DNA of 64,000 nucleotides, taken from contig NZ_FCOC02000006.1 in NCBI RefSeq assembly GCF_001544455.2, forward strand, positions 1-64,000, in the 5' to 3' direction. Positions 54,067-63,387 of this stretch are shown piece by piece. Every line of letters begins with the position of its first letter. Within the stretch, counting starts at the first letter, position 1. The notes under the pieces were generated by a model. The model was not told the DNA's origin. It did not search any database and saw only the letters and a program-made list of their open reading frames with translations. Source of the stretch: Caballeronia sordidicola (GTDB lineage: Bacteria > Pseudomonadota > Gammaproteobacteria > Burkholderiales > Burkholderiaceae). The position numbers and the translations under genes are program-made.

Positions 54067-54948
54067 ATGGACGTCACTTTTCTCGCCAATTTCTTGCTGG
54101 TCGTCGACAACGGTTCGATGGCGGAAGCCGCGCGCCGTATCGGCGTGACGCCGGCGGCAATTGCGCAACAGGTCCAGGCGCTCGAGCGGGAGCTTGGCGC
54201 GGAGCTATTGGTGCGCTCGGGGCGCACCGTCGTGCCGACCGAAGCCGGGCATCGCGTGATTGAACGTGCGCGCGGACTGGTACGCGAGTTTGCGGAACTC
54301 AGGGCGTTTGCGCTCGAAGGCGATGCGGCGGGCGAATTGCGGATCGGCACGATTACAACCGCGCTCCTGAGCCTCGTGCCCGAAGTGCTGGCCGGCTTCG
54401 CGGCGCTGTTTCCCCAGGCGAACGTGCTGATTCGCGCGGGGACGTCGATGGAACTCTACGAGGCGCTCCAACGCGGAGATGTAGATGTCGCCGTCTGCCT
54501 GCACCCTGCCTTCGCATTGCCGAAGGCGTATGAATGGCATCTTCTGCGCGAAGAACCGATTGTCGTGCTTGCACCGTCGCGTTTCGCCGCGCACGACGCT
54601 CACGAACTGCTGGCGCGCGAGCCTTTCATTCGATACGACCGCTCGCTCGGCGGCGGCAAGCAGGCCGATCAATACCTGCGCGCGGCGAAGATCGCGCCGC
54701 GTGAATTGTTCGAACTGAACTCGTTGATGGCGATCGCGATGATGGTCGACCGAGGACTCGGTGTATCGCTCGTGCCGGATATCGTCTCGCCGTTGATGAC
54801 CCAGTTGAACGTTGTGAAGCTCCCGCTGCCGGTTCGCACGGAACCACGTCGATTCGGCGTGCTGTGGCACCGGGCGTCGCCGCGCGGGCGCCTGATCAGG
54901 GGCTTTCTTGCGAGCGCCGATGCGGTGCTCGAAACCGAGCGGAAGTAG
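54067..54948 (+). CDS. LysR-family regulator of the divergent catabolic genes
   Basis: A 293-residue protein with winged helix FLANFLLVVDNGSMAEAARR, IGVTPAAIAQQVQALE and a type-2 periplasmic-binding-like effector domain (LRIGTITTALLSLVPEVLAG, GLGVSLVPDI). Its place next to and divergent from the lyase/CoA-transferase/transporter genes suggests that it senses their substrate or an intermediate. A terminator follows. Confidence 0.9.
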   Translation: MDVTFLANFLLVVDNGSMAEAARRIGVTPAAIAQQVQALERELGAELLVRSGRTVVPTEAGHRVIERARGLVREFAELRAFALEGDAAGELRIGTITTALLSLVPEVLAGFAALFPQANVLIRAGTSMELYEALQRGDVDVAVCLHPAFALPKAYEWHLLREEPIVVLAPSRFAAHDAHELLAREPFIRYDRSLGGGKQADQYLRAAKIAPRELFELNSLMAIAMMVDRGLGVSLVPDIVSPLMTQLNVVKLPLPVRTEPRRFGVLWHRASPRGRLIRGFLASADAVLETERK

Positions 54949-54986
54949 CAGCCAAGCGTCGCGGTCTATAACTCCTTGCATCGAAC

Positions 54987-55017
54987 AAAGGCGCTTCCCT
55001 AGCGCCTTTAATTTTGT
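54987..55017 (+). terminator. Rho-independent terminator after the LysR gene
   Basis: AAAGGCGC-TTCCCTA-GCGCCTTT stem-loop followed by AATTTTGT, 38 bp past the stop. The T-run is short and interrupted. Confidence 0.65.
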
Positions 55018-55132
55018 CCGGTCATGCCCGATTTGCCCGATGTTTTGATTATTTTGATAAATATCTTGCGGAATTTTGTTTGCCTACACTGAAACCGGGC
55101 AAATCAAACACAATCGCATGCGGAGCGAATCG

Positions 55133-56374
55133 ATGACTATGGAATCCGGATCTCGTCGTAAAGCGTTGAAATTTGGAGCGGCGGCCGCCGTAGGTGCACT
55201 GGTGGGGCCGTACGTCACCCGCAACGCATCGGCGGCTGAGCCGATCAAGCTGGGAAGCCTGCTCGACGGAACCGGCGCGCTCGGCCTCGAGGGCCGGCGC
55301 ATGATCCAGGCAACCGAATTCGCCGTCGGGCAGATCAACGACAAGGGCGGCCTTCTCGGGCGGCCAGTGAAGCTGATTGCCTACGACACGCAAAGCAGCA
55401 TCCAGCTCTACACGCAATACGCGCAGCAACTGGTGCTGCAGGACAAGGTCGATGTGATCCAGGGCGGCATCACGTCGGCTTCGCGCGAAGCCATCCGGCC
55501 AATCTTCGACCGCAGCAAGACCCTCTACTTCTACAACACGCAATACGAAGGCGGCGTATGCGACCGCAACGTGTTCTGCACCGGCACGACGCCTGCGCAG
55601 ACGGTGGACCACATCGTCGAATATGCGATGAAGAACTGGGGCAAGAAGGTGTACATCGTCGCGGCCGACTATAACTATGGCCACATCACGGCGAGCTGGA
55701 TGACGAAGTTCGTGAAGGCGGCGGGCGGCACCGTGGTCAATACGGACTTCTTCCCACTCGACGTGACCAACTTCTCCTCCACGATCAGCCGCATCCAGGA
55801 AGCGAAGCCGGACATGGTCCTGTCGGCGCTGGTCGGTGGGAACCATGTTGGGTTTTATCGGCAATGGGCGGCGGCGGGAATGAAATCGAAGATCCCGGTG
55901 GGCGCGACCGTGTTCGGTCTCGGCGATGAACTCACGACCATGGACGCTGCAACCACCGACGGCATCATCACGTGCTTCGGGTTCTACAACAACCTCAACA
56001 CGCCAAACGCAAATGCCTTCGTCAAGGGCATGCAGGCGAAGTACGGGCCCGGCCTGACGGACCTCGGCGAGCTCGACACCGCCACCTACGAAGGCATCAT
56101 GCTGTGGGCGGAGGCGGTGAAGAAAGCGGGGTCGGTGGAGCAGGCGAAGGTCGTGACGGCGCTCGAGACTGGCATCACGATTGAAGGACCATCGGGCACA
56201 GTCAAGATGGACCCGGCGACACATCACACCATTCGCAACGCTTATCTTGCGCGGCCGAAAGACGAGGTGTGGGACATCCTGCAGACCTTCCCGAACCAGT
56301 TTCCGTCCGATACCGGCGGCGCGTGCGATCTCATCAAGTCACCGCGCACGAACAAGCAGTTCACGCCGGCCTGA
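55133..56374 (+). CDS. urea/amide-type ABC transporter substrate-binding protein, Tat-exported
   Basis: ATG at 55133 with GCGGAGCG ~7 bases upstream. It begins with a twin-arginine signal (SRRKALKFGAAAAVGALVG) and then a type I periplasmic-binding fold: IKLGSLLDGTGALGLEGRRM, VIQGGITSASREAIRPIFDR, YIVAADYNYGHITASWMTKF. The layout matches UrtA/AmiC/FmdD-type binding proteins for urea, short amides or related nitrogen compounds. First gene of the importer, with the permease 13 bp downstream. Confidence 0.88.
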   Translation: MTMESGSRRKALKFGAAAAVGALVGPYVTRNASAAEPIKLGSLLDGTGALGLEGRRMIQATEFAVGQINDKGGLLGRPVKLIAYDTQSSIQLYTQYAQQLVLQDKVDVIQGGITSASREAIRPIFDRSKTLYFYNTQYEGGVCDRNVFCTGTTPAQTVDHIVEYAMKNWGKKVYIVAADYNYGHITASWMTKFVKAAGGTVVNTDFFPLDVTNFSSTISRIQEAKPDMVLSALVGGNHVGFYRQWAAAGMKSKIPVGATVFGLGDELTTMDAATTDGIITCFGFYNNLNTPNANAFVKGMQAKYGPGLTDLGELDTATYEGIMLWAEAVKKAGSVEQAKVVTALETGITIEGPSGTVKMDPATHHTIRNAYLARPKDEVWDILQTFPNQFPSDTGGACDLIKSPRTNKQFTPA

Positions 56375-56387
56375 GGAGGCGCAATCC

Positions 56388-57254
56388 ATGGATCTAACCG
56401 GGCTACTTGCCTTCAACGTGCTGACCGGCGTCGCCACGCTCGTGCTCATCACAATCGGCCTCGGCGTCATCTACGGCATGATGCGCATCATCAATCTCGC
56501 GCACGGCGAGTTCATGATGCTCGGCGCTTACACGGCCGTGACCGCCAGCACAGCGGGCGTCAACATCTGGGTGTCGATGCTGATTCTTCCGCCCATCGTG
56601 GTCGGTCTCGTCGGCCTGATCCTGGAGCGCACCATCATCCGCTTTCTCTACGGCCGCATGATGGACACGATGCTCGCCACATGGGGCATCAGCCTGGGTC
56701 TCATCGGCCTGATCACGTCCATCTTCGGCAACGTCGTGAAGTCGGTGCAGATGCCGGTCGGCAGCTTTTCGATCGGGCAGTACTACGCGAGCGCGTATAG
56801 CCTGGTCATCATCGGCATTGCGCTGGTCGTGCTCGCCGCCTTGCTGGTGCTCTTGCGCCGCACGCGCTTCGGCCTGATCCTGCGCGCGACCATGCAGAAT
56901 CCGGCGATGTCCGCGTCTCTTGGCGTCAGGCCGTCGGCGGTCTACATGGCGACGTTCTCACTCGGCGCGGCGCTCGCCGGTCTTGCGGGCGGCGTGCTGT
57001 CGCCGATCTCGGGCGTATCGCCAGGCATGGGCGGCGCGTACATCGCAAAGGCGTTCATTACCGTGTTGGGCGGCGGGCCTGCGATCATCGCGGGGACGGG
57101 GCTTGCGGCGGGGCTTTTCGGCTTCATCAACGAAATCGTCTCGTTTCTGTCTACGCCGGTTATCGGCGATATCGCGCTGCTTGCTTCGGCGGTCTTGCTG
57201 ATCCGCATCCTGCCGCAGGGCATCACCGGACGTTTCCTCAGGCGCAGCTCATGA
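56388..57254 (+). CDS. ABC transporter permease, LivH/UrtB type
   Basis: ATG at 56388 behind GAGGAGG (the longer frame to 56181 is only open, not coding). The 288-residue protein opens with the family motif VLITIGLGVIYGMMRIINLA, HGEFMMLGAY and has ~8 membrane segments, including GVRPSAVYMATFSLGAALAG. It forms the translocation pore with the next gene, which it overlaps by 4 bp. Confidence 0.9.
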   Translation: MDLTGLLAFNVLTGVATLVLITIGLGVIYGMMRIINLAHGEFMMLGAYTAVTASTAGVNIWVSMLILPPIVVGLVGLILERTIIRFLYGRMMDTMLATWGISLGLIGLITSIFGNVVKSVQMPVGSFSIGQYYASAYSLVIIGIALVVLAALLVLLRRTRFGLILRATMQNPAMSASLGVRPSAVYMATFSLGAALAGLAGGVLSPISGVSPGMGGAYIAKAFITVLGGGPAIIAGTGLAAGLFGFINEIVSFLSTPVIGDIALLASAVLLIRILPQGITGRFLRRSS

Positions 57255-58309
57255 AATCGCTTCGTTCAGGATCCTTTTTGGGCGGCACGGCTGCGGTCAT
57301 CGCGATTTGCCTCGTCGTCATGTTCGCGCTGCCGCGAACCATCAGCGCGTTCGGCGTGATGCAGGCGACGCTGTTCGCGGGCATGGCCATCTACGGATTG
57401 AGCCAGGGTTTCGTGTGGGGTTATGCGGGCATTCTGTCGTTCGGGCAGGCCGCGTTTCTTGGCATTGGCGCCTACACGTATGCCATTGCCGCGATCAATT
57501 TCGGCGATACCACGCTGGCCGCGGCGTTATCGATTGTCGCGCCCATGTTGTTCGCGGCGTTGCTCGGCTACTTCATGTTCTATGGCCGTATCTCCGATGC
57601 ATACATTGGCGTGATCACGCTGACTGTGTCGGTGATCCTGTTCGAACTGATGAACTCGACCTCGGGCAGTCAGTACCACATTGGCGAGGCGGTGCTTGGC
57701 GGGTTCAACGGCATTCCTGCAATCCCCGTGTTTGCACCGCCCGGAAAACCGGACGAGCAGTTCGACCAGATCGGTGTCTGGTACGTCGCAATGGGCGCGT
57801 TGATCGTGGTGTATGGGTTGTTGAAGTGGATCCTTGCATCGCGTTTCGGACGGGTCGTGGTCGCTATCCGCGAGAACGAAACGCGCGCCATGCTGATTGG
57901 TTACGACCCGCGCATGTACAAGCTGATGTCGTTCGTGGTCGGCGCGGGTATTGCCGGCGCGGCTGGCTGCATCTTCGCGAACTGGGGCGGTTTCATCAGC
58001 CCGACTGTGTTCGCGCTCACCATGTCGGCGCAGGTCATCATCTCGGTGTTGATCGGTGGCCTGGGTACGTTGATTGGACCGATACTCGGCGCTGTCGCAA
58101 TCCAGTGTCTGATCAACGTGGCAGGAACGCAGCATGTCATCGATCCAAGCCTGGGCCTCGGCATTGTGCTCGTCGCGTTCGTGCTGCTGGTGCCGCAAGG
58201 CGTCGTGCCTGTCGCGCGTTCGTTGTTGATGCGATTGAGTTCGCCGTCGAAAGGTGGCGCGGGCTCACCGTCCGCTTCGTCCGCCACCGCCAAGCCGGAG
58301 TCGCACTGA
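57251..58309 (+). CDS. ABC transporter permease, LivM/UrtC type
   Basis: A 352-residue membrane protein: AIYGLSQGFVWGYAGILSFG, QAAFLGIGAYTYA and the cytoplasmic coupling loop VVAIRENETRAMLIGYDPR, followed by GGLGTLIGPILGAVAI. A polar C-terminal tail follows residue ~330. It pairs with the LivH-type permease. It shares one base with the next start codon. Confidence 0.9.
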   Translation: MKSLRSGSFLGGTAAVIAICLVVMFALPRTISAFGVMQATLFAGMAIYGLSQGFVWGYAGILSFGQAAFLGIGAYTYAIAAINFGDTTLAAALSIVAPMLFAALLGYFMFYGRISDAYIGVITLTVSVILFELMNSTSGSQYHIGEAVLGGFNGIPAIPVFAPPGKPDEQFDQIGVWYVAMGALIVVYGLLKWILASRFGRVVVAIRENETRAMLIGYDPRMYKLMSFVVGAGIAGAAGCIFANWGGFISPTVFALTMSAQVIISVLIGGLGTLIGPILGAVAIQCLINVAGTQHVIDPSLGLGIVLVAFVLLVPQGVVPVARSLLMRLSSPSKGGAGSPSASSATAKPESH

Positions 58310-59034
58310 TGAACGCTCTTCCTCCGCTTCTTCAGGCCCAGAACGTCACCATGCGCTTTGGCGGCGTGACTGCCGTACGCGCGGTTGATTTCACCTTGCG
58401 CGAAGTCGAGTTGCGCTGCCTGATCGGTCCGAACGGCGCGGGCAAAAGCACCTTCTTCAAGATGCTGACCGGTCAGTTGAAGCCGACTGAAGGCAGTATC
58501 CATTTTCGCAGCCACGATGTTACGGGCAGCAACCCGCATCAGATCGCGCGATTGGGCGTGGGTATCAAGACGCAAGTGCCGAATGTGTTCAACGGACTCA
58601 GCGTGCGCGAGAACGTGTTCATTGGCGCGGGGCGGCGCAAGTCGCTGGCGCATGCGCGCCGTATCGTGGATGAAACCCTGACGCGGCTCAAGCTCGATGG
58701 CATTGCCGACCGGATCGTCGGCCAGCTCGCACACGGTCAGCGCCAATGGGTGGAAATAGCAACGGTGCTTGCTCAGGAACCCGAACTGATACTGCTCGAT
58801 GAACCCGCCGCCGGCATGAACCACGAAGAAGTGCATCGCACGGCGGAGCTGATCCAGGAGATCAACAAGACGCAGGCGCTGGTCGTGGTGGAACACGACA
58901 TGCAGTTCATTCGCATGATCGCACGTACGGTGACTGTTTTCTCGCAGGGCGCGGTGCTGGTGGAAGGATCGGTGGATACGGTCTTGTCCGACCAGCGCGT
59001 GAAAGATGTGTATCTCGGGAGGCGTGCGGCATGA
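58309..59034 (+). CDS. ABC transporter ATPase, LivG/UrtD type
   Basis: Start at ATG 58309, directly after the permease stop; the frame upstream is open but non-coding. The 241-residue ATPase has Walker A GPNGAGKST, a signature region AHGQRQWVEIATVLA (HGQRQ in place of LSGGQ, as in UrtD-type proteins) and Walker B LILLDEPAAGM. It powers import and overlaps the next ATPase gene by 4 bp. Confidence 0.92.
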   Translation: MNALPPLLQAQNVTMRFGGVTAVRAVDFTLREVELRCLIGPNGAGKSTFFKMLTGQLKPTEGSIHFRSHDVTGSNPHQIARLGVGIKTQVPNVFNGLSVRENVFIGAGRRKSLAHARRIVDETLTRLKLDGIADRIVGQLAHGQRQWVEIATVLAQEPELILLDEPAAGMNHEEVHRTAELIQEINKTQALVVVEHDMQFIRMIARTVTVFSQGAVLVEGSVDTVLSDQRVKDVYLGRRAA

Positions 59035-59759
59035 GCAGCGATATAGCAGGCACGGTGCTTTTCGAGGCAACGCAGTTGTGCTCCGGTTATGGGCGCATCC
59101 CGATTCTCAATCAGGTCAATTTCTCGGTGAAGGCCGGCGAGCGCGTGGGGATTCTGGGCCACAACGGCATGGGCAAAACCACGCTGCTGCGCACGTTGAC
59201 AGGGCATTTACCGACCACTTCCGGAACCGTGCGCTTCAACGGCGTGGACATTACGCATTACAGCGCGACAGCGCGCGCCAAAGCGGGAATTGGCTACGTA
59301 CCCCAAGGGCGCGAGATATTTCCCACGCTGAGCGTAATGGAAAACCTGCGCGTAGGATGTCTGCTGTCCAAGCGCGGCGAAGCGGAGACAATCGCGGAAA
59401 TTCTCGAACTGTTTCCACGCCTGAAGGCCTATCTGGACCGTCCGGGCGGCGCGCTCTCCGGCGGTGAGCAACAACTGCTGGCGCTCGCGCGGTGCCTCTG
59501 CGGCGGCCCAAAAATCGTATTGCTCGATGAACCCACGGAAGGGATCCAGCCGTCGATCATCGATGAAATCATCGACACATTGAAGAGTGTTGCCGAGCAG
59601 CGCAGCCTCACGATCTTGCTGGTCGAGCAGAACCTCAACTTCATTGCCTCGCTGTCGCAACGCATCCTGATCTTGCAGAAGGGTACGGTGACGCGCGAGA
59701 TCCCGCCCGAGATCGTCACCGACCCGGCCATGCTCGACGAGTTCGCCGGCATTGCCTGA
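59031..59759 (+). CDS. ABC transporter ATPase, LivF/UrtE type
   Basis: A 242-residue ATPase: Walker A GHNGMGKTT, Q-loop YVPQGREIFPTLSV, signature LSGGEQQLLALAR, Walker B IVLLDEPTEGIQPSII, switch His in VEQN-type context. The PQGREIFP and PTEGIQPS text is typical of UrtE/LivF. It is the last of the five importer genes, 25 bp before the amidase. Confidence 0.92.
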   Translation: MSSDIAGTVLFEATQLCSGYGRIPILNQVNFSVKAGERVGILGHNGMGKTTLLRTLTGHLPTTSGTVRFNGVDITHYSATARAKAGIGYVPQGREIFPTLSVMENLRVGCLLSKRGEAETIAEILELFPRLKAYLDRPGGALSGGEQQLLALARCLCGGPKIVLLDEPTEGIQPSIIDEIIDTLKSVAEQRSLTILLVEQNLNFIASLSQRILILQKGTVTREIPPEIVTDPAMLDEFAGIA

Positions 59760-59784
59760 GCTTCCTTGAAACTGGAATTCTTCC

Positions 59785-61323
59785 ATGACCAACACGACCA
59801 TCGATGTCACCGAACTCACCGTCGAACAAGTTCAGTCTGGATTCGCCAGCGGCGCGCTGACGTCCGAGTCGCTGACTGCGGCGTTCCTTGAACGTATTGC
59901 ACAGTTCAATCCGCGCTATAACGCGATCATCTTCCTGAACCCCGAAGCGCTCGATGACGCCCGCGCCATCGATGCTCGCCGCGCGGCTGGCGAAGCGCTC
60001 GGACCGCTTGCGGGCGTGCCGGTCGTCGTGAAGGACACCATGGACATGGCGGGCTTCCCCACCACGGCTGGCTGGACGCTGCTGTACAGCCCGACTGGCG
60101 GCGTGGACCTGATGCCTGCCACGGATTCGCCGGTCGTCGCCCGCATGCGCGCCGCCGGTTGCGTGATTCTCGGCAAGACGAACGTGCCGGTGCTCAGCGC
60201 AACGGGTTCGCATGCGAATGACAGCTGGGCAGGCCCGACGCTCAACGCAGTCGATACATCGTTCATGCCTGGCGGCAGCAGCGCAGGCACGGCGACGGCA
60301 GTCGGCACGAGCATGGCCGTCCTCGGTCTCGCAGAGGAGACCGGTGGCTCGATCCAGAATCCGGCATCGGCGCAGGCGCTGGTCGGCATCAAGCCAACCT
60401 TCGCACTCGTTCCCAATGCGGGCGTGATGCCGCTTGCAGGCAGCACGCGTGACGTTGTCGGCCCCATCGCGCGATGTGTACGCGACGCCGCGTTGACGCT
60501 CGACGCGCTTGCGGGTTTCTCCGAAGAAGACCTGAAGACCGTAGCGGGCGTCGGCATGAAGCCGCCTGGTGGTTACGCGGCGGGCTTGCGTGACGACGCG
60601 CTCAAGGGCAAGCGGCTCGGGCTTTACGGTCCGGGCTGGCGCGACCGGGCTTTATCGGCGGAAACCATCGCGCTTTATGAACGCGCGCAAAAAGAGCTCG
60701 AAGCGCGTGGCGCGATTCTGATCGCAGACCCCTTCGCGGGCAGCGGTTTCGCGGCGCTCGGCAAGCCCGCGCCGGGATCGGATCACTTCGATGCGCGCGG
60801 CATGGAAAGCCTCCCGTACGACATGCAGAAGTATTTGGAGCGTCTTGGTCCGGGCAACACGATCAAGACATGGACGGATTTCGTCGATGCAACCCGCGCC
60901 GAAGATCCATTTGGTCCGGCTGGCGTGCTGACGTACATGTCGTCGCTCCCCGACATGGAAGCGAATTTGCGCGACGCGGCTGCGCCGCCGGTGATCGGCA
61001 CGTTCTATGCGCTGCGTGAAACATATCTTTCGATCTTCGAAGAAGTCATGACGAAGCACGCGCTCGACGGCCTCGTGTTCCCGCAACTGCGCGATGCTTT
61101 GCCACCTCGCGAAGGCACGGAAACGCTGCACGAAACGACTGTTTGCGAAATCAACATCGCTGGTTTGCCGGGCGTTACGCTGCCGGCCGGATATTACGAA
61201 TCGGGCTCTCCGTTCAACCTGATTTTTGTCGGCCGCCGATGGAGCGAGCCTGCGCTCCTCGCGATGGCATACGATTACGAAACCGCCGGACGTCATCGGC
61301 GAACGCCCGTCCTGGAGACCTGA
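59785..61323 (+). CDS. amidase-signature hydrolase
   Basis: A 512-residue enzyme of the Ser-Ser-Lys amidase family: catalytic lysine in VPVVVKDTMDMAG (Lys83), the glycine-serine loop MPGGSSAGTATAVG (~161-174) and the nucleophile region EETGGSIQNPAS (Ser189). It hydrolyses a C-N amide bond, releasing ammonia or an amine. It follows the amide/urea-type importer, so its substrate is probably the imported compound. It lies in the cytoplasm. Confidence 0.9.
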   Translation: MTNTTIDVTELTVEQVQSGFASGALTSESLTAAFLERIAQFNPRYNAIIFLNPEALDDARAIDARRAAGEALGPLAGVPVVVKDTMDMAGFPTTAGWTLLYSPTGGVDLMPATDSPVVARMRAAGCVILGKTNVPVLSATGSHANDSWAGPTLNAVDTSFMPGGSSAGTATAVGTSMAVLGLAEETGGSIQNPASAQALVGIKPTFALVPNAGVMPLAGSTRDVVGPIARCVRDAALTLDALAGFSEEDLKTVAGVGMKPPGGYAAGLRDDALKGKRLGLYGPGWRDRALSAETIALYERAQKELEARGAILIADPFAGSGFAALGKPAPGSDHFDARGMESLPYDMQKYLERLGPGNTIKTWTDFVDATRAEDPFGPAGVLTYMSSLPDMEANLRDAAAPPVIGTFYALRETYLSIFEEVMTKHALDGLVFPQLRDALPPREGTETLHETTVCEINIAGLPGVTLPAGYYESGSPFNLIFVGRRWSEPALLAMAYDYETAGRHRRTPVLET

Positions 61324-61369
61324 AGACAAGGACGGCTGCCATCGTAAAAGAGCAGGAACACAACACGTT

Positions 61370-62119
61370 ATGTCCGAGCACAGATATCAGGAGATCTTGA
61401 CCCGGCTTCGCGACAACGGGCGCGTTTCGGTAACGCCCCTCGCGCAGCTCTTGAGCGTTTCTGAGGAAACCATCCGCCGCGACCTGAAGGAACTGGAGCA
61501 GAGCGGCATGTTGCGGCGCATCTACGGCGGGGCGGTGCCGCCACGTCTTGACGTCGAACGTCCCGTGACCGAGCGCGGCAAGGTCAACGTGCGCGGCAAG
61601 GCGCGTGTCGCGGAGCTCGCCCTGTCCCTGGTGGAAGACGGCATGTCGGTGTTCATCGACTCGGGAACGACCACGGTTGCGTTCGCGCGCCGGCTGGTCG
61701 GGCGCAACGTGACGGTGACCACGAACTCTATCGATATTGCCTTGCTGCTGGGCACGAGCGTGACCCGTGTGAACCTGACGCCGGGCATGCTGCGCGGCAA
61801 GGACAACGCATTGGTAGGCTACGAGACGCTCTCTTATGCACGACGTTTTTTCTACGATGCCGCGTTCATGGGGATCGCCGCCTGCGACCTGAATCACGGC
61901 TGGATGGATTACGAAGAACACGAATCAAACCTGCGCGGCGTGCTGAAGTTGCAGACGCGCTTGTCGGTGATCCTGGCAGACATCGACAAATTCGGTCGCG
62001 AGGCGTACCTCAACACTTTTCCGATCACGGAAAAAGTGACGGTGGTCTGCGACCGTGCGCCACCCGCGCCATTCAAGGAAATATTTGCTGAGCATGACAT
62101 CGAAATCATCCATCCCTGA
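61370..62119 (+). CDS. DeoR-family transcriptional regulator
   Basis: ATG at 61370 (the frame opens at 61226 inside the amidase). The 249-residue product has the DeoR winged helix (RYQEILTRLRDNGRVSVTPL, EETIRRDLKELEQSG, RRIYGGAVPP) and a sugar-phosphate-isomerase-like sensor domain (VFIDSGTTTVAFARRL, VTTNSIDIALLL). DeoR proteins usually respond to phosphorylated metabolites, which fits the kinase-like gene downstream. It overlaps the next gene by 26 bp. Confidence 0.9.
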   Translation: MSEHRYQEILTRLRDNGRVSVTPLAQLLSVSEETIRRDLKELEQSGMLRRIYGGAVPPRLDVERPVTERGKVNVRGKARVAELALSLVEDGMSVFIDSGTTTVAFARRLVGRNVTVTTNSIDIALLLGTSVTRVNLTPGMLRGKDNALVGYETLSYARRFFYDAAFMGIAACDLNHGWMDYEEHESNLRGVLKLQTRLSVILADIDKFGREAYLNTFPITEKVTVVCDRAPPAPFKEIFAEHDIEIIHP

Positions 62120-63383
62120 TGCATCCGAAACCGGCAAGCTCGCAAGCTTGCTTGCGCGGTTCGCGCGCTTCGGCGGTCTTGCAACCGGTGGCGTGACGCG
62201 CCTGTGCGCAAGCGCGGCAGACGGCGAAGCACGCGATGCGTACGCGGCGCTGTTGCGCGAAGCGGGCGCCGAAGTTTCGACCGATGGCGTCGGCAATCAG
62301 TTCGGCATCTTCCGTCTTGCAGATCGAGGCGATGCACCGCTCGTGATGATGGGATCGCACCTTGATAGCCAACCGCGCGGCGGCCGCTTTGACGGTGTGC
62401 TCGGCGTGCTTGCGGCACTCGAAGCAGGACGCCGGCTGATGCTTGCAAAACGCGCAGGGGTATCGTTCGACAGCGACTTTTGCGCGGTGAACTGGACCAA
62501 CGAAGAAGGCGCGCGGTTTCGTCCGAGCCTCCTCGGCAGCGGGACGTTCGTTGGCAAGATAAGCATGGACGATGCGCTCGCGAGCCGTGATGACGACGGC
62601 GTGACGCTCTCCAACGCTCTCGATGCGATTGGGTATCGTGGCACGGATACGCCGCCTCGCGCGCCATCCTGCTACGTCGAACTGCACGTGGAGCAGGGCG
62701 CGTTGCTTGAAGCAGACGATGTGCCTATCGGCATCGTCACACGCAATTGGGGTGCGGCGAAAATCGACGTGTCTTTCAAGGGTGAACAGGCGCATACCGG
62801 GCCCGCGAAAATGGGTTCGCGCCGCGATGCCTTGTTTGCTGCGGCGCAGTTGATCTGCGACGTGCGGGCAATTGCAGACAAGTGGCCGGACCGGATTCAT
62901 ACGTCGGTTGGAAGGCTCGTTGTGCAGCCCAACTCGCCCAATGTCGTGCCGTCGCAAACGGACTTGTCCATTGAACTGCGCGCGCTCGACAACAGCATTC
63001 TTCACGAAGCTGAAATCATCGCGATGCAGGCAATCGACAGCGCCGCGAAGCGTGCCAACGTCACGGCTCAGATCGGCAATCGAACTAGCCGGCCGATTCG
63101 CGTGCTGCCGCCGGCCGTGGGCGAACTCGTGAGACTGTGCGCATTGGAAGCGGGCGTGCGCAGCCGGGAAATCGATACCGTGTCTGGTCACGATGCGCTC
63201 AGCTTGCTCGATACCTGTCCAACCGGGCTGGTGTTCGTTCCGAGCGTAGGCGGGATAGCGCATAACGAAAACGAAGACACGCACTCGGACGATCTCGATA
63301 CGGGCATGACCGTATTGCTGCGCGTGGCGAACCGCCTGTGTCAGTCGGGCGGTGATCCGGTCGCAGCGGCGAGGGGAGCGTGA
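62094..63383 (+). CDS. M20-family amidohydrolase (hydantoinase/carbamoylase type)
   Basis: I placed the start at ATG 62094, inside the end of the DeoR gene (429 residues). Metal and substrate motifs: MMGSHLDSQPRGGRFDGVLG, VNWTNEEGARFRPSLLGSG, ELHVEQGALLE, and C-terminal SGHDALSL with GIAHNENEDTHSDDL. These mark N-carbamoyl-amino-acid hydrolases and allantoate/ureidoglycolate-type amidohydrolases. It probably removes ammonia or carbamate from an intermediate of the same pathway as the amidase. Confidence 0.88.
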   Translation: MTSKSSIPDASETGKLASLLARFARFGGLATGGVTRLCASAADGEARDAYAALLREAGAEVSTDGVGNQFGIFRLADRGDAPLVMMGSHLDSQPRGGRFDGVLGVLAALEAGRRLMLAKRAGVSFDSDFCAVNWTNEEGARFRPSLLGSGTFVGKISMDDALASRDDDGVTLSNALDAIGYRGTDTPPRAPSCYVELHVEQGALLEADDVPIGIVTRNWGAAKIDVSFKGEQAHTGPAKMGSRRDALFAAAQLICDVRAIADKWPDRIHTSVGRLVVQPNSPNVVPSQTDLSIELRALDNSILHEAEIIAMQAIDSAAKRANVTAQIGNRTSRPIRVLPPAVGELVRLCALEAGVRSREIDTVSGHDALSLLDTCPTGLVFVPSVGGIAHNENEDTHSDDLDTGMTVLLRVANRLCQSGGDPVAAARGA

Positions 63384-63387
63384 AGTC

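Noticed and set aside
57307-59034. 575-codon frame suggesting a permease-ATPase fusion
   Set aside because: The upstream part is a shadow of the LivM-type permease; the ATPase starts at 58309.
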